From Chionoecetes opilio (taxonomy: Eukaryota; Arthropoda; Malacostraca; Decapoda; Majidae), in the NCBI GenBank assembly GCA_016584305.1, contig JACEEZ010001830.1:53501-117500 (forward strand): a DNA stretch of 64,000 bases. The letters are read 5' to 3'. Shown piece after piece: positions 11,785-23,620 of the stretch. The number at the start of each line of letters is the position of its first letter. Position 1 is the stretch's first letter. Both the position numbers and the translations under genes were made by a program. Below the pieces are notes generated by a model. The model was not told the DNA's origin. It worked only from the letters and a program-made list of their open reading frames with translations, and ran no database searches.

Positions 11785-12240
11785 TTTAAGGAAAACCTCG
11801 TTATCAGCCCCTCGGGTGGGGGGAAGCGCATCCGAGATAACCATGTTTGCCGTTGTTTTGAGTTACTTCTCTGGAACGCCCAAAAATCCCAATAATGAAT
11901 TGTCTTTTCTACCATCACAAGGAACTAGCCAGGCACAAACAAAAATGAGTAACACAAAGCCCGCTAGTGGCCAGCCCCTCTAAAGAAGGACAGTAAGAGA
12001 ATCAAAATAAAAAAGAGGGGTGAGCCCAATTTAGTTGGTCGAGGTGTCTGTACTCTTCTTTGAAAAGAGTTAGTCATAGGAAAGGGAGAAAATTAGAAAA
12101 CAGGAAGAGAGTCCAGAGTTACCAGTGAAGGGATGATGAAGGGTTGCCACAACCTGCTTACCCCGCACACTGGAACTCAATTTCTGCCAATTTCTCTAAT
12201 TTTGAAATAATTATACCTAATTAAGGCCGGGTTAATCTGC
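11785..12240 (-). mobile_element. composite element: pogo-like end plus reverse LINE tail
   Basis: Starts GGAAAACCTCGTTATCAGCC, then GCGCATCCGAGATAACCATG and GCCGTTGTTTTGAG, exactly the order found at 16611-16685. At 11932 it runs into CATCACAAGGAACTAGCC, the complement of the RTE-like LINE tail, and continues to GAGAGTCCAGAGTTACCAGTGAAG near 12105-12130. The same junction appears in the 16.6-19.4 kb copy, so the composite itself has been copied. The right end is poorly defined. Confidence 0.6.
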
Positions 12241-12476
12241 TGAGTGCCCTTTGCTACCCCGATCCTCGTCAGGATGGACAAGCCAGTCCTCGTGTCCACG
12301 CAGACCACGAAAACTTCCTCTCTTTTTTCCCAGGATCAGGACCACGGGCTCAAGCACGCCCGTGGTCCTCCCTGCGGAGGCCCGGAGAAAACGCCACAGA
12401 AAGAAGGAAGGAAGGAGAAGAAAACAAAAAAGCCCCCACAAAGAAACCCAACCCCCACACCCCACGGCGTCGACAC

Positions 12477-12722
12477 AAGAAGTAAAAGATTCAAGCTGGA
12501 CCAGCTTAGATTTAAACAGGGCACTAGGGAACAACCGGTCACAAAGCGTGGTCCATGCTGGTCCGGACTCCGCGTCAGGTCTGTTAGTGCGGACACTAGG
12601 GCGTTTTAAAAGGAGGCTGGATCAATTATGGTGGGATCGGGAGAAAGGTGGATGTAGGTAGTGTTAAGTAACCGGAATACCTGTGTAGGTCCCTCTTCTT
12701 GTAGCTCCTATGTTTCTTAGTA
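12477..12722 (+). mobile_element. CR1-like LINE 3' end (copy 1)
   Basis: The plus strand encodes the reverse-transcriptase C-terminal signature: TRSKRFKLDQLRFKQ, then after frame breaks FKRRLDQLWW. It is followed by the family's 3' tail (GTGTTAAGTAACCGGAA, CTTCTTGTAGCTCCTATGTT). Related 3' ends lie at 29727, 46930 and 56612. It is a dead 5'-truncated copy. Confidence 0.6.
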
Positions 12723-12819
12723 CCTCCGCTGGTAGAGAGAGCCCTTTGTGAGAGCTAAGACCACCCCCTCTTTTCTCCTCTCAGCTTTGCCTCCAGTGAA
12801 TCAGGTCAACATAAAAACA

Positions 12820-13125
12820 GACGCCTGAGAAATAAATGACTAACCCCCTCTTTTTCTATCGATTGCATGCATTCTGGTCCAAACCTAACACCCGATCCTG
12901 AGTAAATAATGTACTAAAACCCTCTTTTTCCTAAGATTGCAGTGCATTAAGGTCCCCACTTAACACAGACCGGGTTAATATAGTGACCTAAAACACATTT
13001 TTCTACTATAGTTGCAGTGAATTAAGTCAAACTAAACCCGACTCATGAGTACATAGTGACTAACAACATCTTTTTCTCTATAGATTGCGTGAATTTAAGG
13101 TCATATACACAGACTCCCAATAGTG
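12820..13125 (+). repeat. tandem repeat, about 73-bp unit, four copies
   Basis: Four diverged units each contain GTGACTAA..CC..CTCTTTTTCTA, a short TATAGATTGCAGTG block and ..TTAAGGTC.. The TTTTTC landmarks fall near 12852, 12925, 12999 and 13071, spaced 72-74 bp. No coding potential. Confidence 0.65.
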
Positions 13126-14030
13126 TGGAAAATTGGAGTTCGGAAGTAAACATTGCCCACAAACTCGGGTAAATTTCCTTGACCATGTGATAGTGTGCTT
13201 GAGGGGCGTCCCGGGCCTCCAGAGCCGGTGCAGGGCCTCCAGCGGCCTCCAGGGTACATTGCAGATAAACACTTTGTGGTCTCACTTTGGCAGCCGAAAA
13301 AAAACTATTCTTTCGGGGAGTTTGACGCGTTTCAAAATAATCTGCGAACCGGTTGTGTCGCCAATCCTAGGTTTTTTTTCTCGATAATAACAGTAATAAC
13401 ATATTGGAGGGGCGGGGCGGGGAGGGGCGGGGCGGGGCGGGCGGGGCGCGCCTAAACTGCCGCGGCGCGTAGTGACCAGAAAATAATTATCTCGGTCCGG
13501 AGGATCCGAGGGCAAAACAATAGAGCAGTGTGTGATGTGGGCAGAAGGCACCTAACATAACACCACAGTTGTCCTTGCAGTGAGTTCGGTGTTTATCGGG
13601 AATAATAACAGCTTTGGCTAGAATACTACTGCCAGGGGGCGAAGACCCTTGGTTAGGGAGCTACTACAGCAGGTTATGTTAGGGTTGTGGAGTTGTCGTA
13701 ATTAAGTGCATGGCCCTCTCACACATCACCAAAAAATTGTTATTTGAAAATAAGTCATCAATAATAACTACAAAGTAAAAATAATAACTCAATATGTCCC
13801 CAAAAAATAACTGGTTAAATGGACGAGAAACGGCGGCGGTCGCTGCCGCGCGTACACTTACATTTTCTATACTAGTATTTTTGTCAGGATATTCTGCATT
13901 GTTAATAATCGACTTCGCGTAACCTTTAAACTTAATACATAGTGTAGAATTAATAGTGTAACAGTGCATACAGACACCCTACCTCCAGAGGGACCCCCAG
14001 CTTAGGAGGTTAGGTTAAGTCGTTAGGTTA
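13126..14030. other. unannotated stretch with a G-rich islet
   Basis: No gene supported. Positions 13405-13449 hold repeated GGGGCGGGGAGGGGCGGGG-type runs capable of G-quadruplex folding. Around 13830-13850 there is a short CGGCGGCGGTCGCTGCCGCG islet. Confidence 0.45.
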
Positions 14031-14400
14031 AGAATCTCGGCGGGGGGGCGGAGGAGGACCAAAAGCCACCCCTTGAAGAGGTTGGTAAGGGAATAATCCT
14101 CCCGGCAGGGCGAGGCAAGCGGAAAACGGCATATTTGTCCACACCCGGAAAACGCCGCATTCCCACAGCGCCCCAAATTGATTTGGGGGAGTGGAGGAGT
14201 ATGGGCAAACACTAGAAGGTACCCCAAAAACTACCCTAACTACACAAAAACTAAACTGCAAATGAGGCATTGCGACATTTTTAATGTGACAATTATCTTA
14301 ACACATGAAAAAGGCATGTGGGAAAGAGTACTTTTGACATCGTTTACTCAATACTGATTGATAGTACCAATTGACAAAAAATTTTCACACGGCGACGTTC
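14030..14400. repeat. dispersed repeat related to 0.5-1.5 kb
   Basis: CGGAAAACGCCGCATTCCCA, GGGGGAGTGGAGGAGTATGG and GCAAACACTAGAA match 1373-1445, and the following AATGAGGCATTGCGACATTT matches 559-580. Segment order differs between copies, implying rearrangement. Confidence 0.5.
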
Positions 14401-15074
14401 CCTAAACGCCGCCCAGAAGGGCAAGGGTCTTACCGACTTTAGGCTTCTTCTAGTGCGTCAAAGTTGGCTTGTTTGGGCTGCGAGGGGATTCCAGGATGGA
14501 TCCTCATGAGCCCTGGCGATGTCCTATGACGCTATCACAGGCGTGGCAGCTGACCGTTTCTTGAGGAAGGAACAGGTGTGCGCGGAGGACAGCGTGGTGC
14601 CGGAGGGGGGGACGCCAGCAGGTGTGGCCAGGGCAAGGGTGGCAACGTTCAGGGTCAGGAGTTGAGAGTGGCCCACTAACACACGGAGGGCGTTGAAGTG
14701 TGACACTGCAGCAACCAGTGTCAATGGTCCCTGGACGTCCGGCCCAGTACTGGGTTTTTCAAAGATAAAAAGATGGAGACAAGTGAGGAGATGTGTAAAG
14801 GGCCAAGTCCAGATGGGAAAATAAGACGAAGTCGGGACATAACACGATTGTCAATAGAGAAATCTGCAAGTCAAGCCAAACCACCGATAGCAGAACATAG
14901 AAGTGACAAAACAACGCCAAGAGGAAGGTACAAAAGATTAAAATGTAGAACGGTCACAAGAAGAAGAAGAGAGGGATATTAGGGGCACACTGAGAAATAT
15001 TAATAGTTACTCAAAAAGCGTATAATATTGTCTTACACAGCAGTGCTCATGTGTTTTTCCGTGTGTCGGGGTTG
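14401..15074. other. unannotated stretch with one dispersed repeat
   Basis: The block near 14477-14530 (GGGCTGCGAGGGGATTCC, GAGCCCTGGCGATGTCCTAT) recurs near 9008 and 18666. A 69-codon Lys/Arg-rich plus-strand frame at 14773-14982 has no recognisable domain. Confidence 0.35.
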
Positions 15075-15082
15075 ATCTAGAT

Positions 15083-16058
15083 CAGTGTTTCTTAAACTGG
15101 GGTGCTAGCACCCCCAGGGGGCTGAAATCAATTGTAGGGGTGCGGGAAAACGCTGCATATATGGCTTCGTACAATTGCAGCGTTCCTCACCAATGGAACA
15201 AAAAAGTATCGAAGGGCATACCTGTAGACAAGAGTATGATGTTATTTGATCAAATTTAGCACATTATTACGACTTTCAGTGAGAGTGTTATACTTAACAG
15301 TAACTAAAAGTTTCACTCGAGTGCTGTAACGTAGATAACAGTGAAGTCGCAGTCAACGTTCTTGGTTATTTACGAGTGTGGTGGCGTTTTAATACATACA
15401 TTTGTACAGCAATTGATTTCGGAAAAGTTAGAAGGGGCTATCTGGAAAAGTCTGTTCATTGTGTCTTCATCTGGTCATATTAGGGATATAAATGAAAAAT
15501 TACAAAAATAAAACAGAGTGGCGGACCCACTATACGACTACAGTAAAGTCGCAGCTAGAATTTTTAAACCAAAACAGTGAGTGCCACTCTGGGAATAGGA
15601 AATTAGAAGGTAGAGCTAAAACAAGGTCCTATATATATTTAGCTGCGGAAGATGCTTGGATAATAAAAATTCTCTCTGCCAACGTGAAATAAATTATATT
15701 CAAGTTTGAAAGATCTGGCAAGTCTGCGTCCTGTCGCCCGAAAGCTACTGTATATTATGTCTGTCATCACGTCGAAGAAAAAACCGTGCTGAAGAAGCAA
15801 AAATGCGAAAGTTATAATTGCAGCTACAAAGCATAAAACAAACGCTGAAACAGGGTAGATTATACAGCCATGATATAAAATACTGGGAACATCTTCAGTG
15901 GACATAAAAATCAATAGTGATGCTAAGCCTGCGACTTCACTGTTATCTACGGTAGTCAACTGTAGTCTGTAACCAGATGTTAGCCAGAGTTAGGTGGTGC
16001 TAGATTTTCTAGACCTGACTACAGAGGTGCTGAGTCGAAAAAAGGTTAATAAACGCTG
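15083..16058. mobile_element. non-autonomous hAT transposon with target duplication
   Basis: The left end reads CAGTGTTTCTTAAACTGGGG and the right end, complemented, CAGCGTTTATTAACC, both with a GCACC block 20-30 bp inside; these are hAT-type inverted ends. Flanks are ATCTAGAT (15075-15082) and ATCTAGAG (16059-16066), a 7/8 match to an 8-bp hAT target duplication. Inside, a subterminal inverted pair GTAGATAACAGTGAAGTCGC lies near 15331 and, complemented, near 15928. The 976-bp element lacks a transposase, so it would have needed one in trans. Confidence 0.8.
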
Positions 16059-16294
16059 ATCTAGAGTGTGACAGGACGTCACGGGGGGCGGAGATGAGTA
16101 ACCTGCCGAGGCGATTGGCCGCTCCGGCCGGCGGCGGAGCCTTCCTCCCTGGGCGCGTGAGGTGACGCAATCTGCCTGGAAGGTTAAATTTCCTTACCCT
16201 TTCGACTATGTTTTCACCCTTATGTGTTTGTGTGTCTAGATTGTGCGAGAATAGAATTGTCAAGAACTTTCTAGGAATAAGAGAACATTGTACC

Positions 16295-16297
<3 letters not shown>

Positions 16298-16334
<37 letters not shown>

Positions 16335-16346
16335 GGCTATATATAT

Positions 16347-16377
<31 letters not shown>

Positions 16378-16458
16378 TAAAATATATATAAAATGGCTAT
16401 ATATATATATATATATATATAATGGCTATATATATATATATATATATATATATAATGG

Positions 16459-16495
<37 letters not shown>

Positions 16496-16498
16496 GGC

Positions 16499-16561
<63 letters not shown>

Positions 16562-16575
16562 TATATATATAATGG

Positions 16576-16610
<35 letters not shown>
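16298..16610. repeat. (TA)n microsatellite with ATGGCTAT interruptions
   Basis: About 310 bp of TATA repeats broken by evenly recurring TAATGGCTATAT islands. The same structure resumes at 19388, so the pogo-like element at 16609-19387 is inserted into one AT array. Confidence 0.85.
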
Positions 16611-16612
<2 letters not shown>

Positions 16613-16709
16613 AGAACCTCGTTTATCCGGCACCTGCGGGGGGGAGCGCATGCCGGATAACTCATTTTGGCCGTTGTTTTGAGAGTTACTCTTATGGAAC
16701 CCCAAAATC

Positions 16710-16747
<38 letters not shown>

Positions 16748-16978
16748 CCCCCCATCACAAGGAACTGGCCAAGGGCACAACAAAAATGGGTAACATAAAG
16801 GCCGCTTAAGCTACGGTCACACTTGCCATTTTTACCCGTGGACTGGGCGGTTTTGCGTGGGCTGGGAGCAGAGCTACTTCTGGGCGCCCAGAGCAAGTGG
16901 TCACACTACTGTCTGGCCGCGGCGCCTCCCAGCCCAGTGCTAGGCAGATCTCAAATCAAAACAAACGCGACAACGGCG

Positions 16979-17250
16979 TCTCTTAATACCAAAATATACC
17001 GTAATACACCGAAATACATGACAATACACTAAAATAAGGTATCAAGAGACGTAATACATACATTTTTTAAACGTGTTTAGGGTGTATTTCGGTATATTTC
17101 GGTGTATTTTGGTATATTTAGGTGTATTATCTGTATATTTTTTTGTATTTCGGTATATTTCGGAATATTTAGGTGTATTATCGGTATTTTTCGGTGTATT
17201 TTGGTATGTGTTTAGGTGTATTTCGGTATATTTGGGTATTAAGAGATATC
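16979..17250. repeat. GGTATATTTCGG tandem repeat within inverted ends
   Basis: Units of GGTATATTTCGGTGTATTT and GGTGTATTATC recur from about 17073 to 17245. The block is bracketed by CGTCTCTTAATACC (16979) and its near complement GGTATTAAGAGAT (17237), so it can fold. Confidence 0.6.
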
Positions 17251-17307
17251 CACGCGACAACTCACGGCACACCTGAGTGTGCCATGAGTCAACACCGCCG
17301 GGTTTAT

Positions 17308-17545
17308 GGAACTGTCGCCGATGGGAATTATCGCCGAAACACCAATCTAGAACTCTCGCCGACGTGGAAATGTTAACCTGACCTGGGCATTGGCACCTAA
17401 CTTAACCTAACTGATCAAGCTAACGATAGTATTTCATCCCTGAATGCAGAAACACGGGTAAAACTTGATTAAATGATATTGGGTCCTGTAATATCAAGAA
17501 TTGGAACACTTGACGACGGCGGCGAGAATTCCTATCGGCGGTGGG
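17308..17545. mobile_element. GGAACTGTCGCCG short TIR repeat (copy 2)
   Basis: Starts TGGAACTGTCGCCGATGGG, carries the family core (TTTCATCCCTGAATGCAGAA, ATATCAAGAATTGGAAC) and ends in ATTCCTATCGGCGG. Non-coding, MITE-like. Confidence 0.65.
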
Positions 17546-17642
17546 TACCTGGAACTGTCGCCGATCGGAACTCTCACCGCCAGCGGCGAGTCTTCCAATT
17601 CTTGATATTACAGGACCCAATTTACACATTTAATCAGGCTTT

Positions 17643-18456
17643 GGTAATAATGGACGAGGACTTCGCGGTCATTTTCAGAGACACTGACAAATTTTTCCTG
17701 CCCCAAAATAGTGCTTTTTGTAATGGAGATAATTTTATTTTCCGGAAAGCAATAGTTTTCATACAATAAAAAAAATTCTTCACCGAATTTTATGGTCGCC
17801 GTTTCCATTAAAAACACTGAATTTCTATAAAAAAAAACACTACAACTTTACCAAGAAAAATTTGTCAGGGTCTCAGATAACCGGGAAGTGATTGAATAGA
17901 ACATACCAAACCTAACCTTAGCCTAACCTTATAGGTTTTAATGAAACTTAGCCTAACCTTAACCACTAAGTATACCTAACCTAACCTTAGGTTAAGGTTA
18001 GGTTAGGTTTTATTAAAACCTATAAGGTTAGGTTAGGTATACTTTGTGGTTAAGGTTAGGTTAGGTATACTTTGTGGTTAAGGTTAGGTTAGGTTTCGTT
18101 AAAACCTATAAGGTTAGGTTAGGTATACTTTGTGGTTAAGGTTAGGTTAGGTTTCATTAAAACCTATAAGGTTAGGTTAAGGTTAGGTTTGGTATGTTCT
18201 ATTCAATCACTTCCCTGTTATCTGAGACCCTGACACATTTTTCCCGGTCAAGTTTTAGTGCTTTTTCTGATGGAGATTCAGTGTTATTAATGGAAACAGC
18301 GACCATAAAATTCGGTGATTATTTTTTTTTTTTGTATGAAAACTATTGGTTTTCGGAAAATAAAACTATCTCCATTCGAAAAAGCACCTATTTTGGGGCA
18401 GGAAAAATTTGTCGGTGTTACTGAAAATGACCGCGCAGTCCTCGTCCATTATTACC
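17643..18456. mobile_element. foldback element with arms of about 250 bp
   Basis: The left end GGTAATAATGGACGAGGACT is complemented exactly at the right end. The arms stay recognisable for about 250 bp each (TTTTGGGGCAGG, ACCATAAAATTCGG, TATCTGAGACCCTGACA blocks). The centre (17925-18190) is GGTTAGGTTAGG-rich and itself nearly palindromic. The flanks AGGCTTT and AGGTTTT form an imperfect target duplication. No protein is encoded. Confidence 0.75.
17925..18190. repeat. interstitial TTAGG-type palindromic tract
   Basis: CCTAACCTTA units turn into TAAGGTTAGG units near 17990, giving an inverted pair of telomere-like tracts in the loop of the foldback element. AACCTATAAGGTTAGG and TATACTTTGTGGTTAAGG recur as higher-order subunits. 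Confidence 0.7.
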
Positions 18457-19384
18457 TAGGTTTTACCTGTATTTCTGCATTCAGGGATGAAATGCCAGCA
18501 AAAGCTTGCTCATTTAGGTTAAGTAAGATGCCAATGTCCTGGTTAGGTTAAAATTTCCACGTCGGCGAGAATTCTCGGTTGGTTTTTCGGCAAAAACTCC
18601 AATCGATGAGTTTCATAAACCTCACCGCCTACGTCTGTCCCCTACCCCTCACTACTGCTGGTGCCACGCCTGTGATAGCATCATAGGACATCACCAGGGG
18701 TCATAGAGTTCCTCAGGGAATCATCGCAATCCTTAATAACACAAAGAACGGGTTTTATTCATACAGCATTACGGCTTTGTTTATACTTGAAGCTCCAAGG
18801 TCAAGCGAGTGTGTAGCTTTGATTTAGTGATCATTGTATAGTCCCTCATCGTTGATCATCTCAGAAAAATGTAATTATCTAGGGTTACTACGATGTATTA
18901 TCCTTATTCTTGAATAAAGATATATAATTTTCTTCAATTAGCTTGCTTAAATACTATAGACCCTCAATCCTCTCTGCTGCCCAGACATAGTGAGGCTGGG
19001 TCGCCCACGAATACACGATTCGCTCCGTCCACCGCTGGGCGTCGATGCTGGGCAGTTTTTCAGCCACTGGACGGCCATTGGACGCCCAGTCCACGCTAAA
19101 CCGCCCAGTCCACGGGTAAAAATGGCTAGTGTGACCGCCCCTTTAGTTGCCAGTCCCTATAAAGAAGACAGTAAGAGAATAAAATTAAAAAGTGGGGTGA
19201 GCCAATTTAGTTCGGGAGGTGTCTTGTTACTCTTCTTTTGAAAAGATGTAAGTCATAGGAAAGTGGAAAAACAGAAACAGGAAGAGAGTTCCAGAGTTTA
19301 TCAGTGGAAAAAAAAAAAAAAAAAAAAAAAAGAAGCCTGGTCGATTAGTGCCGTTGTTTTAAATGCCGGTTAAACGAGGTTCTC

Positions 19385-21072
<1,688 letters not shown>

Positions 21073-21780
21073 AGTTTTTGTAGTTAAGACCAGACCCTCC
21101 GAGACCAAGACCAAGACCAGACCTACCGAGCCCAAGACCACCCTCCGAGACCAAGACCAAACCCTCCGAAACAGACCAAGAACAAGCATCTAAAAATATT
21201 TTTTTATAAATATGACTATTATCAGATTTTTTTGGGTCTGTACTGCGTAAATACTAAATTGTATTGTTCTAAGTTGTTCGGATGGGATCGCCGCAAGTGC
21301 TTAATAAAAGCCGACGTCGTGCCAGCCTTGTCCGTGATGCTTTGCTTGTAGAAAGTGCAAACTGTTGTGTGCTTCTGGTTTCCGTGTTTTTTTTATCAAA
21401 AAAACTCCTTGTGGTCCTTGAACGCAAATTTGATGACTGCTGAAGATGCCGACATGATTACACTCATTCCTATATGCGATCGGAAATGAATAGCGCGTTT
21501 TCGCGACCGTTCTAGCCCGGTCTAGACTGGCTCAGTCCCCGGCGGACTCTGTTTTCGCGAGGCGGACTAGACCGGGCTGGAACGGGCTGGACTGGTCCAA
21601 CCCAGCGAGCAGGACCGCGTTAGCCCAGTGTGGGGAGAACTAGCGCATGCGCACTACAGTCAGCGGGGAAGACGACCAGGACCCCCCAGACCCGCGCGCA
21701 CCATCACCGCCACCCAGACATACACACAGACATGCCTCCCCCCCAACACATCATGCAAATTACGTTACATGTAACAATTT
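21073..21780. other. unannotated stretch with a GACCAAGACC repeat and palindromic GC block
   Basis: 21090-21185 has imperfect CCGAGACCAAGACC tandem units. 21500-21600 has inverted pieces of CTAGCCCGGTCTAGAC / GGACTAGACCGGGCTGG, which may be the end of a short element. No gene supported. Confidence 0.4.
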
Positions 21781-21802
21781 ATATATATATATATATATGA
21801 GG

Positions 21803-21839
21803 CCCAAGAATGACTAGTGTCTTTGCCACCCTGAAAAAT

Positions 21840-21923
<84 letters not shown>

Positions 21924-23476
21924 ATTTTTCAGGGTGGCAAAGACACTAGTCATTCTTGGGTTTCTTTATGTGCGTGCAACGTTTCGCCAATGCCACTTGG
22001 CATCATCAGGCTAAAATAGTTTATAAATTAATATACTAAACAAACTGCTAAAAGCAAACATCTAAAAATTTAAAGCAATAAAATAATCCTATATTATCTA
22101 AAAACTAAAAAACAATTTATACTTAACAAACCTTGGTGTGTATGCTGTCTAGGTTGGCAGAGGACTGAATGAACAATAATTTTACAGTAGCATTTCGGTT
22201 CGTATGGAGCGATCGAAATGAGAGTCGGACCGATCGAAACAATGTGATAATCATTTGAGTATATGTAATTGGTATGAAGTGACTTGATTATTAAGATCAG
22301 GGGACAAGTGCTTGATGTGTATGAATTCTAATAATTTAGTGTCACTAGAGAAGTATAGCAGATTGTGAAGGGGAAGAAAGAGGTCGGCCAGTACGAGCGG
22401 AAACACCTTTATGTTCAGCGAACCTAAGGGTTTAAATTTCTGAGTCTCGCCGATGTATCGAGCGTTACAGCTCGAACATTCAAATTCATAAATTATATTA
22501 GATAGAGTTTAGGTATAGGATCTTTATATTTGAAATGTGTTCTTAAAGTAAATGGATTAGTAAAAATAAATATTTTTTTTAGTTAGGAAGGTGTAATTTG
22601 AGTAGATCATTGAGTTTTTTACGAATGACATAACTGAGATGGCCATAAAATGGAAGTTTAATATAATGTGTGTCTAATGTAGGTTCGGGTTGATTCGACT
22701 TAGGGTTGAACTTTTCATCTAAGAAATTAGAAATGTTTTTTTCTATCAATTTGAGGGGATAGCCATTATTTTGGAAAAAATTAGTAAGGAATTTAATTTC
22801 ATTATCGGAGGTAAACCAATTGGAAGAGAAACTATAGCATCTGTGTAGTAAGGTCTTAATAGTATTGATTTTAAAAAGGTTAGGGATGAATGATAGATAC
22901 TGGGTTCCTAAGCCTGTGAAAGTAGGTTTTCTGTAGACTGAGGTAGTAAAATAATTATCTTTACGTGTAACTAAGATATCTAGAAATGGTAGTGATAATT
23001 GGTTTTCAACTTCATATGTGAACTTAATATTTGGGTGTTTAGAATTAAGGTAGTTCAGAAATAAGGGAATGTGTTCGGTATTCTTAAAAAGTAAAAAAGT
23101 GTCATCAACGTAACGTAAATCTGGCTGTCTGACTGTCCTACCTCTTTTAAACCTTTTTATTTATTTGTTCATGATGACATAGAAAGGCATTGGCAAAGGA
23201 AGGACCTAAGCAAGACCCTATGGAAACCCCATCAGTTTGGACATAAAGTTTTTTATTAAATATGAATGGAGAGTCTTTTATAGCTAGAGTTAATAAATCA
23301 GAGAATTGTTTTTTTGTGTAGTTAAGAAAAGTGGTAACATTATGAAATAAATTATTAGTGATTATCTCAATAGTCTCATCTAATGGAATATTTGTAAATA
23401 GTTATTGGATGTCATTGGATGTATTTACAAATATTCCATTAGATGAGACTATTGAGATAATCACTAATAATTTATT
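21803..23476 (-). mobile_element. Penelope-like element, truncated, with terminal foldbacks
   Basis: The minus strand encodes Penelope-type reverse transcriptase followed by a GIY-YIG-like segment, in the order known for this group. The 3' side ends in a palindrome with (TA)n at its centre (21803-21960); the 5' side is truncated inside the RT and ends in a 55-bp inverted duplication (23346-23400 with 23422-23476). A CTGATGA...GAAAC hammerhead-like core lies at 21981-22009. The coding part has frameshifts and stops, so the copy is dead. Confidence 0.75.
22430..23400 (-). pseudogene. Penelope-like reverse transcriptase / GIY-YIG pseudogene
   Basis: Reading down the minus strand: FTNIPLDETIEI at the truncated start, then YVQTDGVSIGSCLGPSFANA, the RT palm motif of this group, then RYVDDTFLLF with the catalytic YVDD, then a long RT thumb region ending GHLSYVIRKKLNDLL. 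Further down, YEFECSSC..RYIGET is the start of a GIY-YIG-type endonuclease domain. Stops follow the HHEQINKK segment (near 23155) and the frame shifts before RYVDD. Penelope-like elements use this RT plus GIY-YIG pair to retrotranspose. The N-terminal third is missing. Confidence 0.75.
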
Positions 23477-23499
23477 AATTGTCCTACTTCCCCCGCTTT

Positions 23500-23620
23500 T
23501 CCCTGCTTTGTTTATATGATAACGAGCCTAAATTTTATATTTCTATCTATCTCAGGCATCTTTATTTTAATGCTGTTTTTACTTAGTTCTTAACTTCTCA
23601 GTCAATTCCTTAAACAAATA
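23500..23620 (+). repeat. dispersed repeat, copy A
   Basis: CTTTTCCCTGCTTTGTTTATATGATAACGAGCCTAA and the following ATCTCAGG and CAATTCCTTAAACAA blocks recur at 26358-26510. The two copies flank the zinc-finger gene as direct repeats 2.9 kb apart. Confidence 0.6.

Larger units (their letters stand above)
17552..18611. mobile_element. GGAACTGTCGCCG short TIR repeat (copy 3), split
   Basis: Begins CTGGAACTGTCGCCGATCGG and runs to TTAATCAGGCTTT at 17642, then resumes at 18458 with AGGTTTTACC and the family core TTTCTGCATTCAGGGATGAA, ending near 18611. The uninterrupted copy at 30757 reads AATCAAGTTTTACCC at the break, proving that the foldback at 17643-18456 is an insertion. Confidence 0.7.
16809..19142. 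mobile_element. PIF/Harbinger-like element with TTA duplication
   Basis: The left end AGCTACGGTCACACTTGCCA and the complemented right end AGGGGCGGTCACACTAGCCA continue as near-identical inverted repeats (TTTTTACCCGTGGACTGGGC and beyond), about 60 bp. The interrupted host sequence GC-TTA-GTTGCC, known intact from other LINE-tail copies, is duplicated as TTA at 16806-16808 and 19143-19145. A 3-bp TWA duplication is the PIF/Harbinger rule. No transposase is visible. Inside lie an AT-rich tandem block, two short TIR repeats and a foldback. Confidence 0.7.
16609..19387. mobile_element. pogo-like TIR element carrying nested insertions
   Basis: The left end is AGGAGAACCTCGTTTATCCG (16610) and the right end, complemented, CAGGAGAACCTCGTTTAACC (to 19387). 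CTCGTTTATCCG termini with TA target sites are typical of pogo/Tigger-type mariner relatives, and the flanks here are TA. Without the inserts the element is only about 440 bp and has no transposase. It contains a reverse LINE tail (16755-16808 joined to 19143-19303) split by a TTA-flanked element. Confidence 0.65.

Noticed and set aside
12244..12609. 121-codon Lys/Pro-rich protein
   Set aside because: Overlaps the decayed LINE C-terminus in other frames and has low-complexity composition.
16397..16896. Long frames of Tyr-Ile repeats on both strands
   Set aside because: They are translations of (TA)n microsatellite DNA, as are those at 20362-20637 and 21765-22019.
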